Assembly (NCBI GenBank): GCA_030431755.1
Contig: JAUIIK010000025.1
Location: forward strand, 1 to 47,953
DNA length: 47,953 nt
Source of the DNA: Chloroflexia bacterium
Lineage (GTDB): Bacteria > Chloroflexota > Chloroflexia > Thermomicrobiales > CFX8
Direction: 5' to 3'
Below the pieces are notes generated by a model that was not told the DNA's origin, did not search any database, and worked only from the letters and a program-made list of their open reading frames with translations. The position numbers and the translations under genes were made by a program. Numbering within the stretch: position 1 is the first letter of the stretch; each line of letters begins with the position of its first letter. This document shows positions 7,778 through 15,561 of the stretch, in pieces.

Positions 7778-10700
7778 ATGCACGACATCATCGACAATCG
7801 CAACGCGAAGCTCGCTGACTATATCCTGAACTTCTTGCCGAAGTCGGAGCGAGGGCGGTTCGCTGTCGGCTACCTCTTTCTCTCAGGGCTCGAAGCGCTT
7901 GGCAGTGGATTGGACGACATCGAAGAGTTGCGGCTGCTAATCGGCAACACGACCAATCGTGAGACGGTCGAGCAACTCTCGGAAGCCTACAAGCGGCGGG
8001 AACAGGTCGAGCACAAGCAGGATGAGCTGACACTGGCCACCCGCGCCCGGCGGCAGGAGCTGGCCGGTGAGACGGCCGGCAACCTGCGCGAGACAGTCGC
8101 GCTGATGGACCAGACCGACGCCGGGCAGGAGCTGGTCTGGTCGCTAGTCCGGATGGTCGAGGAGGGGCGGCTCAAGGTGCGCGTCTACACGCGCGGCCGA
8201 CTGCACGCAAAAGCCTACATCTTCGACTGGAGCAGCCCGACGCCGACCGACAATGGCATCGCCGTCGTTGGCTCGTCCAACCTGACCCTGTCCGGCATCC
8301 AGAACAACACCGAGCTCAATGTGCTCGTCCACGACCGGCCCAGCCCTACCGATTCAACGAGCGGCAATCACGGCGCGCTCGTCAGCTGGTTCGAGGAGCT
8401 CTGGGACGAATCCGAGGATTTCGACGCCCTGCTGATGACCGAGCTGCGCGAGTCCTGGGCGGCCGCGCTGGCGTCGCCCCATGACATCTACCTGAAAACG
8501 CTCTACGAACTCGTCCGCGACCGCCTCGTGGAGGAAGAGCCGACGATGCTGCCGGCCGACAAGATCTACGAGGAGCTCGCCGACTTCCAGAAGGTTGCCG
8601 TCGAGCAAGCCATCAGGATCATCGAACGCCAGCGCGGCTGCTTCGTCGCCGACGTCGTCGGCCTCGGCAAGAGTTTCATTGGCGCGGCCATCACCAAGTA
8701 TTTCGAGCGCGTCCGCGACTGCGACCCGCTGATTATCTGTCCGAAGTCGCTCGAAGAGATGTGGCTGACCTACAACGCCGAGTACGATCTCCACGCCGAG
8801 GTGCTGCCCCTCAGCATGCTCCGGGAAGGAGCGGACACCGGCGTCGACCTGCAGAACGACCCGCGCTACCGCAACCGCGACTTCATCCTGATCGACGAGA
8901 GTCACAATTTCCGCAACACCGATACCCAGCGCTATCGCGAGCTCGAGCACTTCATCAACGACGGTCCCGGCCGCCGCGTCTGCATGCTGACGGCGACGCC
9001 GCGCAACAGCCGGGCACGCGATGTCCTGAACCAGATGCGCTTCTTCCACCCCGACGATCAGACTGACCTGCCGATCGACCCGCCCAACCTCAGCCAGTAT
9101 TTCACGAAGATCGAGCAGGACGAGGAGCGCACCGGCGCTGAGAACGTCACCGAGCTCCAGGACGTCTTGCGCCATGTCCTGATTCGCCGCACTCGCCGCC
9201 ACATCCTGCGCTGGTATGGCGCCGCCGAGGATAGCGATGTCCCGCTGCGCGAGATGACCGACATTGACGCGAAGCCCTATCTCGACGGCGCTAGACGGGC
9301 GTATGTGATGGTCGGTGGCAAGCGGAACTTCTTCCCACGGCGCGAGCTCGGCACGCTGCGCTACAGCATCGAAGATACCTACTCCGGTCTCTACGATGAG
9401 CTCCGCAACTCGCTTGGCCGCTCGAAGGCGGCGTCCAAGCCCAGCAAGACGTTGACCTACGCCCGTTATGGGCTCTTCAACTACGTCCACCCATCGAAGC
9501 GCGAGCAGCCGCCATACAACGAGTTGCGTGGCACTGGCGAGAGCCTGCGCGGGTTGATGCGAACGATGCTCTTCAAGCGCCTCGAATCGAGTGTCTACGC
9601 CTTTCGCAAGACGCTCCAATGGATGCACCTGACGCACGACGCGTTCCTGCGCGCTCTCGACGATGGCATCGTGCCGGCCGGGGAGCAGGCCGAAAATCTG
9701 CTGCGGCGTGGCAACCCGATAGAAGATGAAGATGATTTCTTCGATGCCTTGCGGGATGTCACCGGACGCTATTCGACGGCGGATTTGAACGTCGGTCGGC
9801 TGCGCGAGGATCTCGAAAATGACCTGGGCGTTATCGGTGAAATGATCGAGCTCATTTCGCTGATCGACCCCGACGAGGATGACAAGCTCCAGGAGCTCAT
9901 CACCCAGCTCAATACACCCGACTTCAAGGACCGCAAAATCCTGATCTTCACCCAATATGCCGACACCGCTGACTATCTCTATCAGAACCTGGATCCAGGC
10001 AGCGCCCACGATGACATCGAAGTCATCTCCGGCACGACCGACAAAGACAAGACGCGTATCGTCAAACGCTTCGCCCCAAATGCGAACAAGGCGATCCCGG
10101 CGCGGCCCGACGAAACCGAGATTCGCATCCTGATTGCGACGGACGTCCTCGCCGAAGGGCTCAATCTGCAGGACTGTGATCTAGTCATCAACTACGATCT
10201 GCACTGGAACCCGGTCCGCTTGATCCAGCGCTTCGGCCGCATCGATCGCATCGGTTCCGAGTTTGACGTTATCTACGGTTACAACTTCCTGCCCGAACGC
10301 GGCATCGAGAAAACACTCGGCATCGGCCAGGTGCTCCGCAACCGTATTCAGGAGATCCACGACACCATCGGTGAGGATGCCTATATCCTCGACCGCACCG
10401 AGCGGCTCAACGAGAACGCGATGTACGCGATCTACGAGAGCCAACCGACTCAGCTCTCATTCCTGCCGGATGAGGAAGAAGAGCGCTACATCGACATCAA
10501 CGAAGCTGAGGAACTCCTGCGTCAACTCCGGCAGGAAAATCCCGAGGAGTTCGAACGCATCCAGAATCTCCGCGACGGCATCCGCGGCGGCCGGCCGGGT
10601 GGCCGTGAACAAACCTACGTCTTCTGCCGCGCTGGCGACTACCAGCGGCTCTACCTCGTCGATGTCTATGGCGAAGTAATCACATCCGACGCCGCGCGGA

Positions 10701-11143
10701 TTCTTGGCACGATCAAAGCCGACGAGACAACCCCGGGCATCACGCGTTTACCGGCCAATTACAACGACCGGGTCATGGCGATCAAGCATCAGTTCGAAGC
10801 CGAGGTCCGCGAGCGCGAGGCGACGCAAGGGGCGTATCGTTCGACCAGAGCCCAGAGCTACATCCGCCAAGAGTTGCGGACCATGCATGCGGAGGTCGAG
10901 GACGTTCAGCGGAGAATGGTCATCAGCGTTCTGGAACGGACATTCACCACACAGCGCCCGACCGAAGCGCTACGTCGCCAGATCAATCAGATTCTGCGAT
11001 CCCAGATGACCGGCGACGCGCTCTTTAACCGTCTGATCGAACTCCAGGCAGACCACGATCTTCGCAACGACGGCGCGCCGCTGACGTACCGCTCTCCCAG
11101 CGAAGACGTGCCGCGCATCGTCTGCAGCATGGCCTTCGTCTAG
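7778..11143 (+). CDS. PLD-family nuclease fused to SNF2 helicase, putative defence effector
   Basis: A 1121-residue protein whose start, ATG 7778, lies 5 bases past the preceding stop. The N-terminal ~220 residues form a phospholipase D-like nuclease domain: HAKAYIFD gives His143 and Lys145, with GSSN at 165-168, a single HKD-type site. The rest is a superfamily 2 SNF2/DEAD helicase: Walker A VGLGKS (294-299), Walker B/motif II DESHN (373-377), LTATPRN motif III, and QRFGRIDRIGS (817-827) as motif VI. A long insertion between the RecA lobes and a helical C-terminal region have no assigned role. It would translocate on DNA and cut or process invading molecules lacking the methylase mark. DISARM uses separate PLD (drmC) and SNF2 (drmD) proteins, so the fusion is notable. 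Function in defence is inferred from domains and neighbours. Confidence 0.88.
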   Translation: MHDIIDNRNAKLADYILNFLPKSERGRFAVGYLFLSGLEALGSGLDDIEELRLLIGNTTNRETVEQLSEAYKRREQVEHKQDELTLATRARRQELAGETAGNLRETVALMDQTDAGQELVWSLVRMVEEGRLKVRVYTRGRLHAKAYIFDWSSPTPTDNGIAVVGSSNLTLSGIQNNTELNVLVHDRPSPTDSTSGNHGALVSWFEELWDESEDFDALLMTELRESWAAALASPHDIYLKTLYELVRDRLVEEEPTMLPADKIYEELADFQKVAVEQAIRIIERQRGCFVADVVGLGKSFIGAAITKYFERVRDCDPLIICPKSLEEMWLTYNAEYDLHAEVLPLSMLREGADTGVDLQNDPRYRNRDFILIDESHNFRNTDTQRYRELEHFINDGPGRRVCMLTATPRNSRARDVLNQMRFFHPDDQTDLPIDPPNLSQYFTKIEQDEERTGAENVTELQDVLRHVLIRRTRRHILRWYGAAEDSDVPLREMTDIDAKPYLDGARRAYVMVGGKRNFFPRRELGTLRYSIEDTYSGLYDELRNSLGRSKAASKPSKTLTYARYGLFNYVHPSKREQPPYNELRGTGESLRGLMRTMLFKRLESSVYAFRKTLQWMHLTHDAFLRALDDGIVPAGEQAENLLRRGNPIEDEDDFFDALRDVTGRYSTADLNVGRLREDLENDLGVIGEMIELISLIDPDEDDKLQELITQLNTPDFKDRKILIFTQYADTADYLYQNLDPGSAHDDIEVISGTTDKDKTRIVKRFAPNANKAIPARPDETEIRILIATDVLAEGLNLQDCDLVINYDLHWNPVRLIQRFGRIDRIGSEFDVIYGYNFLPERGIEKTLGIGQVLRNRIQEIHDTIGEDAYILDRTERLNENAMYAIYESQPTQLSFLPDEEEERYIDINEAEELLRQLRQENPEEFERIQNLRDGIRGGRPGGREQTYVFCRAGDYQRLYLVDVYGEVITSDAARILGTIKADETTPGITRLPANYNDRVMAIKHQFEAEVREREATQGAYRSTRAQSYIRQELRTMHAEVEDVQRRMVISVLERTFTTQRPTEALRRQINQILRSQMTGDALFNRLIELQADHDLRNDGAPLTYRSPSEDVPRIVCSMAFV

Positions 11144-11206
11144 CTGTTGAGATCAATATAGGAAGAACCTCGCATTGACCCTCCGACGGGGGCGCTGCTA
11201 GGCTTC

Positions 11207-11254
11207 GAGAGCTTCGTAAGCTGGCTCTCCCCATCGACGGGAGACGCCTTTTTT
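11207..11254 (+). promoter_or_regulatory. Attenuator or riboswitch-like leader with intrinsic terminator upstream of MATE gene
   Basis: Two mutually exclusive hairpins can be drawn. Terminator: GGCTCTCCC (11223-11231) pairs with GGGAGA and GCC (11239-11248, one bulged C), followed by six T (11249-11254). Antiterminator: GAGAGC (11207-11212) pairs with GCTCTC (11224-11229), which removes the 5' arm of the terminator. An inner AGCTT/AAGCT stem (11210-11222) adds a third option. The element ends about 20 bases before the MATE gene. Multidrug exporters often follow riboswitches such as the guanidine classes, but I do not see the conserved ykkC core, so the ligand is open. It could also simply terminate the upstream helicase gene. 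Confidence 0.55.
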
Positions 11255-11274
11255 GTTCTTATTTGAGCGCATCA

Positions 11275-12783
11275 ATGGAGATGCCTGTGTCGACGGTGCT
11301 TACCCGGCGGGCCAACACGCCCCGACCGGCAGGAACAACACCCGATGCTGGAGAAATCCGGCGTGCGGTGCTGGGCCTTGCCTGGCCCTCGATTCTCGAA
11401 AATTTCCTCCACGCCAGCCTCGGCTTCGTCACTACCTTGATGGTCGCGCGCCTCGGCTCGGCGGCGGTTGCCGGCGTCGGCACGGCCAGCCAGGTCCAGG
11501 TCGTCGTCATTACCGCCTTCTTCGCCGTGTCGCTCGGCACGACCGTGCTGATCGCCCATGCCTTTGGCGCGGGCCGCATTGAGGCCGAGGGCGACCGGAT
11601 CACCAAGCAATCAATCGTCGCCGGGATCATCCTGGCGTTACTGCTGACGCCGGTCACAATACTGACGGCCGGCCCGGTCATGCGCGGATTAGGCGCGGAG
11701 CCGGACGTCGTCACTGAAGGCGCGAAGTTCTTGCAGCTGACGGCGGTGAGCTTCGTCTTCATGGCCGTCATGTTTATTCTCAGTGGCGCACTGCGCGGTG
11801 TCGGGGATACCCGTACACCTATGATCGTCACGATGGTCATGAACGTCGCCAATATCGGCCTGGCCTACGCGCTCATCTTCGGCTTTCTCTTCATCCCGGA
11901 CATGGGCGTCACCGGCGCGGCATTGGCGATGGTGCTGGCGCGTGGCTTCGGGATGCTGGCAATGGTCGCGATCCTCTACCGTGGCCACCGGGGCCTCTCG
12001 ATTGCCGGACGCGATGGCTGGCGGCCCAACCCGGAACGGCTCCGGCGGCTGGCAGATATCGGGCTGCCCTCGATGGCGGAGTCCGTCCTGCGCTCCGGCG
12101 GCCAGATCGTCTTCGTCGTTGTCGTCTTCATGCTCGGCACGGCGGTCACCGCCGGCAACCAGGTCGCCCAGAACGCGATGTTCCTCTCGATGTTCCCCGG
12201 CTTCGGCTTCTCGATGGCGGCGACCTCGCTCGTCGGCCAATCACTCGGCGCGAAGAACCCGGAACGGGCCCGCCATGTCGGCATGACGGCGACCCGCTGG
12301 TGTTTGCTCTGGATGAGCGCGATGGGCGTCATCTTCTTCGTCTTCGCGACACCGATCATGGAGTTCGCGGCCAGTGGCGACGACAAGGCGGCGATCATCT
12401 CCTCGGGTGTCGATGCCCTGCGTCTAATCGCCTTCATTCAGCCGCCGCTGGCCATCGGCTTCGTCATGGCCGGTATCCTGCGTGGCGCTGGCGACACGCG
12501 CTTCCCGATGTACTCGACCTCGCTCACGATGTGGCTGTTGCGCGTCCCGCTTGCCTACGTCTTCGGCGTGGTCTTCGACTGGGGCCTCCAGGGTATCTAC
12601 TTCGCCATGCTGCTCGACACACTGGTGCTGATGGTGATGAACCTCTGGCGCTACCGGCAAGGTAAGTGGCTGACCAGCCGCATAGTTGACGCCGGTGATG
12701 AGGCCGCCGACGCTGCGGCGACATCGCCGGTCCACGGCCTGGTTGAAGAACCAGAGCCAGCGCCTGCCACAGCCGGTCGCTAG
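11275..12783 (+). CDS. MATE-family multidrug efflux transporter
   Basis: A ~500-residue integral membrane antiporter that would expel cationic drugs or metabolites using a Na+ or H+ gradient. Twelve hydrophobic segments are arranged as two related halves. Both halves carry the family pattern LRGVGDTRTPM and LRGAGDTRFPM, and VGQSLGAKNPERA is the typical loop of the second half. Start choice is uncertain: TTG 11263, ATG 11275, ATG 11281, or GTG 11287 with GGAG 6 bases upstream. The acidic, Ala/Pro-rich C-terminal tail is not conserved in the family. Expression is probably controlled by the leader immediately upstream. Family call is firm; substrate unknown. Confidence 0.92.
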   Translation: MEMPVSTVLTRRANTPRPAGTTPDAGEIRRAVLGLAWPSILENFLHASLGFVTTLMVARLGSAAVAGVGTASQVQVVVITAFFAVSLGTTVLIAHAFGAGRIEAEGDRITKQSIVAGIILALLLTPVTILTAGPVMRGLGAEPDVVTEGAKFLQLTAVSFVFMAVMFILSGALRGVGDTRTPMIVTMVMNVANIGLAYALIFGFLFIPDMGVTGAALAMVLARGFGMLAMVAILYRGHRGLSIAGRDGWRPNPERLRRLADIGLPSMAESVLRSGGQIVFVVVVFMLGTAVTAGNQVAQNAMFLSMFPGFGFSMAATSLVGQSLGAKNPERARHVGMTATRWCLLWMSAMGVIFFVFATPIMEFAASGDDKAAIISSGVDALRLIAFIQPPLAIGFVMAGILRGAGDTRFPMYSTSLTMWLLRVPLAYVFGVVFDWGLQGIYFAMLLDTLVLMVMNLWRYRQGKWLTSRIVDAGDEAADAAATSPVHGLVEEPEPAPATAGR

Positions 12784-12825
12784 CCTGCTATGGTGGTTGG
12801 CATGATGAGTGCTGCTGGATTTCCC

Positions 12826-12866
12826 TCGCCCCTGTAATAGGGAATAGGGAACAGGCAACAGGTAAC
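12826..12866 (+). repeat. Intergenic repeat family A, copy 1
   Basis: A tract rich in GGGAATAGGGAACAGG, CAACAGG, TAACAG and CAGAAGG units follows the MATE gene. Related tracts in either orientation lie at 15461-15506, 15976-16016 and 16149-16188. It contains no coding frame. The function is unknown; it behaves like a dispersed low-complexity intergenic element. Confidence 0.5.
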
Positions 12867-12929
12867 AGCAGAAGGGGCTTCCTACGTACTACCCACTACG
12901 ACCTACAAACTCCCTGATCCCTGCCCCTC

Positions 12930-13616
12930 ATGCACCCCTACACTAGCGTCCGAGAACGCCTGGAGAACCCCGGCCGGTTTGCGGCCGATTTCGCGTTGCT
13001 GATGGTGGCGTTGGCGCTCTTCGCCCTGGCGATGGTGCTGTCGTTGCAGAGTGACCTCGGGGCCAATTCCTGGACGGTCTTCCACCACGGCATCTCGCTG
13101 CAGACGCCGCTCACGCTCGGCACAGCGGGCATCGTTATCGGGCTGCTGATCCTCGGAGCCTCCTGGGCGATGGGGATCAAACCAGGTATCGGGACCGTCG
13201 CCAACATGTTCTTCATCGGCGTCTGGACCGACGTCTACCTGGAGTTCGAGCTGATCCCGCAGGCAAGCTGGCTGCCGGCGCAGATCGCCATGCTCTGCGG
13301 CGGGGCGGTGCTGCTCGGTTTCGCGACGGCGCTCTATATCAAGACCGGCTTCGGCGCAGGGCCGCGCGACGCCTTCATGCTGGCGCTCACCCGCCGGACG
13401 AACGTCCGCATCGGCTTCATCCGCTGGGGTATGGAGATCGCGGTTGTCACCATCGGGATCCTGCTCGGCGGCTCATTCGGCATTGGGACGCTGATCTTCG
13501 CGGTGCTGATCGGGCCGTCGGTCGACTTCTTCTTCCACCTCTTTGGCATCCGCACGCGCGAGGGCGATCGCGAGGCAGGGAGCCTGCGTAGCCGCCTGCG
13601 CTTCCTGCCTCGTTAG
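12930..13616 (+). CDS. YczE/YyaS/YitT-family integral membrane protein
   Basis: 228 residues starting at ATG 12930, with five to six membrane-spanning segments (from ~20, 55, 80, 120, 165 and 185). Recognisable family motifs are LGANSWTVFHHGIS after the first helix, GIKPGIGTVANMFFIGVWTD, and GAGPRDAFMLALTRRT, the last being highly characteristic of YczE-like proteins. The family is widespread in Gram-positive bacteria and Chloroflexota, but no transport or enzymatic activity is established for this group. It follows the MATE gene on the same strand with a 146-base repeat-containing gap, so it is probably transcribed separately. Confidence 0.8.
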   Translation: MHPYTSVRERLENPGRFAADFALLMVALALFALAMVLSLQSDLGANSWTVFHHGISLQTPLTLGTAGIVIGLLILGASWAMGIKPGIGTVANMFFIGVWTDVYLEFELIPQASWLPAQIAMLCGGAVLLGFATALYIKTGFGAGPRDAFMLALTRRTNVRIGFIRWGMEIAVVTIGILLGGSFGIGTLIFAVLIGPSVDFFFHLFGIRTREGDREAGSLRSRLRFLPR

Positions 13617-13751
13617 CGCTGCTCAACAAACCAGCCTGTGTCGCGTGATACTCCGTCGCAGTTGCGCGCCTGGCAGTCCCGGTACGCCGTCAATGGCAGG
13701 ATAGAGGGTGAGATCAGGCGCAAGCGGACATGACGCTGTGAAAGGACGCCA

Positions 13752-14300
13752 TTGCACATGGAGCGAAATGATGACGAAGCGCGCGCACGCGAGGCGCGGC
13801 GCGACGACGCCAGAGAGCGCCGCCGGCGTATTGGCCATGCAAGCGCCGCGGCGGCCGGAGGAGTTGCCGGCGGCATCGCGACCGGCGCGCTGGACGGTTT
13901 CGACCTCGCCGGCAACCTGACCAGGGCGCCGGACGCCGAGGCCGAACCGGACGTCCCATCGCTTGATGTCTTCGATGAGTCCGCCAACGAGGGTGCTGGC
14001 GAATCTCTCGACCTCGGCGGCCGCTTGCATAGCGCGGACCTTGCTGATGACACAGAAGTCGCCATCGATTTTGGGCGTGAGGATGAGGGCGCGGCGCTAT
14101 CTGACAACGCCGACGAGGCGCGGCTGGACGCCGCCGTCGACCCTGGCGATGTCGCCGCATACACGCCTATAGCCGCAACTGGTGGAGAGGGCGCGTTCGA
14201 GCAAGCGCTGGAGACGAGTGACGATCTCGGTCTGCTTGATAGCGTAGAAGATGACTCGCCCGCCGAGCTGCTCGACGACGATTTCGAGGACATGGCGTAG
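13752..14300 (+). CDS. Acidic low-complexity protein of unknown function
   Basis: 182 residues from TTG 13752 (AAAGGA 5 bases upstream), or 180 from ATG 13758. The first ~30 residues are strongly basic (REARRDDARERRRRIGHA). An Ala/Gly-rich stretch AAAAGGVAGGIATGAL follows that could pack against a membrane but is not a clear helix. The remaining ~125 residues are very acidic and built from Asp/Glu/Ala/Leu, ending LLDDDFEDMA. No known domain is recognised. The opposite strand is also open but Ser-rich and lacks a ribosome-binding site, so the plus frame is preferred. Confidence 0.6.
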   Translation: MHMERNDDEARAREARRDDARERRRRIGHASAAAAGGVAGGIATGALDGFDLAGNLTRAPDAEAEPDVPSLDVFDESANEGAGESLDLGGRLHSADLADDTEVAIDFGREDEGAALSDNADEARLDAAVDPGDVAAYTPIAATGGEGAFEQALETSDDLGLLDSVEDDSPAELLDDDFEDMA

Positions 14301-14317
14301 ATCGTTGGCAGGCAATT

Positions 14318-14350
14318 ACAACAAAAGGCGAGTGCGCCGTTGCACTCGCC
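14318..14350 (-). terminator. Intrinsic terminator of the 60-residue protein gene
   Basis: GGCGAGTGC (14327-14335) and GCACTCGCC (14342-14350) form a perfect 9-bp stem with a 6-base loop. On the minus strand the stem is followed by TTTTGTTGT (14326-14318). That places it 22 bases beyond the minus-strand stop at 14372. It may also help stop plus-strand transcription from the acidic-protein gene. Confidence 0.75.
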
Positions 14351-14371
14351 CGGTGACGCTATGTGACGCGG

Positions 14372-14554
14372 TTAGCGCGGATCGCTCTGGAGCGCCTGGC
14401 CCGCGCGGATGAGCGCGCGCCCGACAGCCCGGCGGCCATCCCGGAAGCTGACGCGGTCCGCTGTGTAGAAGTCGGCCCCGCGCCGGACGCGGCTAGCCTC
14501 TACGAGAAGGTCGTTGCGACGCTGTTCAGCCATCATCGCCTGGAGATCCCACAT
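14372..14554 (-). CDS. Small conserved-looking protein (60 residues)
   Basis: ATG 14552-14554 is preceded by a strong AAGGAG site on the minus strand, and a terminator follows the stop, so this short frame is very probably a real single-gene transcript. The product is soluble, charged and mostly helical: it starts MWDLQAMMAEQRRNDLLVEA and ends ALIRAGQALQSDPR. The AEQRRxDLL segment resembles AEHRRWDDL in the 71-residue protein at 44705-44920. Short proteins with this Arg-rich helix are common in Actinobacteria and Chloroflexota and have no known function. It is divergent from the CGNR gene. Confidence 0.7.
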   Translation of the reverse strand: MWDLQAMMAEQRRNDLLVEASRVRRGADFYTADRVSFRDGRRAVGRALIRAGQALQSDPR

Positions 14555-14635
14555 ATGGAATCGCTCCTTCCGTAACTCCCATCTCGCCTGACGGAAGCTA
14601 CATTGCTGCCACGTGCCCTGCCACCAATCAAAGCT

Positions 14636-14685
14636 CTTTAGAGCGTTACATTTTGATCACGACGTTGTGATACAACTCTCTAAAG
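14636..14685. promoter_or_regulatory. Nested palindromes in a divergent promoter region
   Basis: CTTTAGAG (14636-14643) and CTCTAAAG (14678-14685) are inverted copies. Between them ATCAC (14656-14660) faces GTGAT (14667-14671). The structure lies between the minus-strand 60-residue gene and the plus-strand CGNR gene, in an AT-rich patch that is otherwise rare here. Nested dyads there are typical of operators; CGNR proteins are DNA-binding, so autoregulation is possible but not shown. Confidence 0.45.
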
Positions 14686-14753
14686 CGACTCAGCCAGTGT
14701 TTTTGACACCAAGGTATTATAGCACAAATGTTCTAGAATGGCAACCGTCAACC

Positions 14754-15386
14754 GTGACCGACAGCGCCAACCCAACCAGCTTCAACCTCGATGCCGGCAA
14801 CCCCGCGCTCGATCTCGTCAACACGCTCTACGACCGTTTCGACCAGCCGCCGACCGATCACCTGGACAACTACGCCGCGCTGGTTGACTTCACGCACGCC
14901 TGCGGCCTGCTCGATGTCGATGTCCGTGACCTGCTCCTGGAGGCTGCCGGGCAACGCCCCCACGAAGCCGCCGCCGCGCATGCCGCCACGATCGCCCTCC
15001 GCGAATCGATCTATGCGGTCGCCGTTGCCGTAGTCGACGGGGACCAGCCCGCCACCGCCGACCTCGACTGCCTCTCCCAATTCGCGGCTGAGGCCCGCGC
15101 GGCCGGGGCGTACCGCTTCGAGGATGATGGCTTTCGCTGGAGCTGGCAGCCGGTTGCCACACGGCTGGAACGGCCGCTCTGGCAGTTCGCGGAGACCGCG
15201 GTCGAGTTCCTCGCGCACGGTGATCTCTCGCGGCTGCGTGTCTGCGCCGCCGACGATTGCGGCTGGCTCTTTCTCGATGAAACGCGCAACCGCAGCCGCA
15301 AGTGGTGCGACATGGCCACCTGCGGCAATCGCGCCAAAGTCGCGCGCTATCGACGGAGGGAAGAGGGACTAGAGGTCAGGGATTAG
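14754..15386 (+). CDS. CGNR zinc-finger transcriptional regulator (ABATE domain)
   Basis: 210 residues from GTG 14754; the reading frame is open further upstream but has no better start. The N-terminal part (NLDAGNPALDLVNTLYDR, then a helical body) is the ABATE (stress-induced) domain. The C-terminal finger reads CAADDCGWLFLDETRNRSRK, WC, CGNRAKVARYRRR, with four Cys to bind zinc and the CGNR motif proposed to contact DNA. These proteins are single-component regulators whose targets and ligands are mostly unknown. The dyad-rich region just upstream is a candidate binding site. A likely terminator follows at 15407-15427. Confidence 0.9.
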   Translation: MTDSANPTSFNLDAGNPALDLVNTLYDRFDQPPTDHLDNYAALVDFTHACGLLDVDVRDLLLEAAGQRPHEAAAAHAATIALRESIYAVAVAVVDGDQPATADLDCLSQFAAEARAAGAYRFEDDGFRWSWQPVATRLERPLWQFAETAVEFLAHGDLSRLRVCAADDCGWLFLDETRNRSRKWCDMATCGNRAKVARYRRREEGLEVRD

Positions 15387-15406
15387 CCGGAGCCAGTTTG
15401 TCGGGT

Positions 15407-15427
15407 ACCCGCTTGCGGGTGTTATTT
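15407..15427 (+). terminator. Probable terminator after the CGNR gene
   Basis: ACCCGC (15407-15412) and GCGGGT (15415-15420) form a short perfect stem with a TT spacer, followed by GTTATTT (15421-15427). The position, 21 bases after the CGNR stop, suits a terminator, but the stem is short and the U-tract interrupted. Confidence 0.4.
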
Positions 15428-15460
15428 GTAGGTAGCAGGACACGCGGGACCAGAGCGTTT

Positions 15461-15506
15461 TTATCCTCTGCTATTCCCTGTTACTTGTTGCCTATTCCCT
15501 GGGCCT
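15461..15506 (-). repeat. Intergenic repeat family A, copy 2 (inverted)
   Basis: Its reverse complement contains CAGGGAATAGGCAACAAG, TAACAGGGAATAGCAGAGG, closely resembling copy 1 at 12826-12866. It lies between the CGNR and DinB-like genes. No coding frame is seen. Confidence 0.5.
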
Positions 15507-15561
15507 TCCTCCCCGCTCCCTGCGTGGAGCAGTGGGAGCGAGACCGGGGGTGAGGGAAGTC

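Noticed and set aside
8354-10009. 551-codon open frame on the minus strand
   Set aside because: It is a shadow of the PLD-SNF2 gene in high-GC DNA; the plus-strand frame has all helicase motifs and the minus product has none.
11207-11254. Guanidine-I (ykkC) riboswitch
   Set aside because: The conserved CTAGGGTTCCG, CTGGTCCGAGAG and ACGGAGGGA elements are not present; only a partial CTAGG and CTGG resemblance is seen.
13613-14293. 226-codon Ser-rich minus-strand frame
   Set aside because: The plus frame has a ribosome-binding site and coherent charge pattern; the minus product is the Ser/Ala/Arg-rich mirror expected of an acidic gene's complement.
14703-14720. TTGACA and TATTAT as a promoter for the CGNR gene
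   Set aside because: The two hexamers are only 6 bases apart, too close to act as a -35/-10 pair.
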